This document shows positions 63,528 through 64,000 of a DNA stretch of 64,000 bases, piece by piece (position 1 is the stretch's first letter; each line of letters begins with the position of its first letter). Source of the stretch: Micrococcaceae bacterium Sec5.1. GTDB taxonomy: Bacteria > Actinomycetota > Actinomycetes > Actinomycetales > Micrococcaceae. The translations under genes and the position numbers were made by a program. The notes under the pieces were generated by a model, which had not been told where the DNA came from, made no database searches, and saw only the letters and a list, made by a program, of their open reading frames with translations. The stretch is taken from positions 2,356,001 through 2,420,000 of the forward strand of contig CP143430.1 in assembly GCA_039636795.1 (NCBI GenBank), given 5' to 3'.

Positions 63528-64000
63528 GCAGATCCAGACCTGAACAAGGAAAATTAATGCGGCTCAAGCCCCGCACGTTTCACCAAGGTGCTTCGACTAC
63601 GGCAAGCGGTTTGAGAATGGAAAGTTTGCGGCCACGAACATCAATGAAGGGGACCTGCTTGTGGTGTTCCGCGTGGTGCTCGCTGGCAGCGAGGGGCTAT
63701 TTGGCACCGGCTGAAGATCGAAAGTCCCTGGCCCCGAATCCGGTACACCAGGTCCTGCGGGCACCGGCCAAACTGGCTTCCCCGCTCCCGAACGAACCAC
63801 AGTAGCCGCATTCCTCGTGTCGGATCTGGCAGTAGAGGCAGTCGACGCGAGGACTGCGGCTTTCGCCTGTGAGATCCACCCAGAGGCTTCAGGACCGCAG
63901 GCGATGAGTTCGGCTGCTGAAAAACACCAGGGGTCGCTGATCTTCGTCTCGGTGCACGCTGAGCACCTCAAGCAGCATGAGCGTGCGTTCGGCGGCTTCC
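63528..64000. other. Window end with possible coding remnant
   Basis: On the plus strand one frame (positions congruent with 63592) reads FDYGKRFENGKFAATNINEG, then DLLVVFRVVLAGSEGLFGTG and a TGA at 63712-63714. It reopens and continues to the window end with TTVAAFLVSDLAVEAVDART. A 124-residue minus-strand frame covers the same DNA. I cannot decide which, if either, is a real gene. Confidence 0.3.

Overview
The window reads as accessory DNA of a high-GC actinobacterium, most like an Arthrobacter-group soil organism. The evidence is codon usage, Tat and lipoprotein signals, a mycothiol-type DinB protein and a sugar-alcohol importer without its own ATPase. No rRNA, complete tRNA, replication gene, integrase or transposase was recognised. 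There are catabolic gene clusters, each with its own regulator, separated by decayed genes.

Layout. 1-6.3 kb: end of a short-chain dehydrogenase, a DUF2255 protein, an intact Tat-exported alpha/beta hydrolase and a broken second copy of it, a cyclophilin-fold lipoprotein and a broken MFS exporter. 6.3-12.6 kb: FAD/Fe-S 2-hydroxyacid dehydrogenase, cupin, succinate-semialdehyde-type aldehyde dehydrogenase and a divergent GntR/FCD regulator. 13.0-27.6 kb: an amine-catabolic cluster with alcohol dehydrogenase, nitrilase-family amidase, polyamine-type ABC importer, aminoaldehyde dehydrogenase, a trimethylamine-dehydrogenase-like flavoprotein, ETF, a membrane cytochrome b-like protein and an M24 peptidase. 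28-39 kb: broken universal stress protein, lone pdxS, aldehyde dehydrogenase, GntR regulator, class III aminotransferase, HyuA and a frameshifted HyuB, an NTF2-like protein and two DUF1989 proteins. 39-40.8 kb: broken amino-acid importer. 40.8-45.3 kb: LysR-controlled CoA transferase, MaoC hydratase and CitE lyase module resembling itaconate/citramalyl-CoA degradation, plus a DinB protein. 45.4-52.5 kb: permease remnant, AraC regulator and a polyol uptake and oxidation operon. 52.6-53.6 kb: DUF4192. 54.9-60.9 kb: an unusual block holding a PD-(D/E)XK-like/glycosyltransferase fusion, an OLD-family ATPase-TOPRIM nuclease behind a heptamer repeat, and an unknown protein. 60.9-64 kb: gene-poor DNA with a tRNA-Leu 3' end fragment, orphan palindromes, a RidA remnant and a final short-chain dehydrogenase.

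How the parts may work together. In the amine cluster, imported substrate would be oxidised by the flavoprotein, with electrons going to EtfAB and perhaps to the neighbouring cytochrome, while aldehyde dehydrogenases finish the carbon skeleton. Shared motifs link the 11.5-11.9 kb and 15.0-15.4 kb promoter regions. A different motif links the 31.8 kb and 37.7 kb regions to the second GntR regulator. The 54.9-60.9 kb block is the best candidate for an undescribed system, possibly anti-phage defence. The tRNA-Leu fragment at 61.27 kb, followed directly by a terminator, looks like the distal end of an element integrated to its left. Many genes carry frameshifts or stops; some could be sequencing errors.
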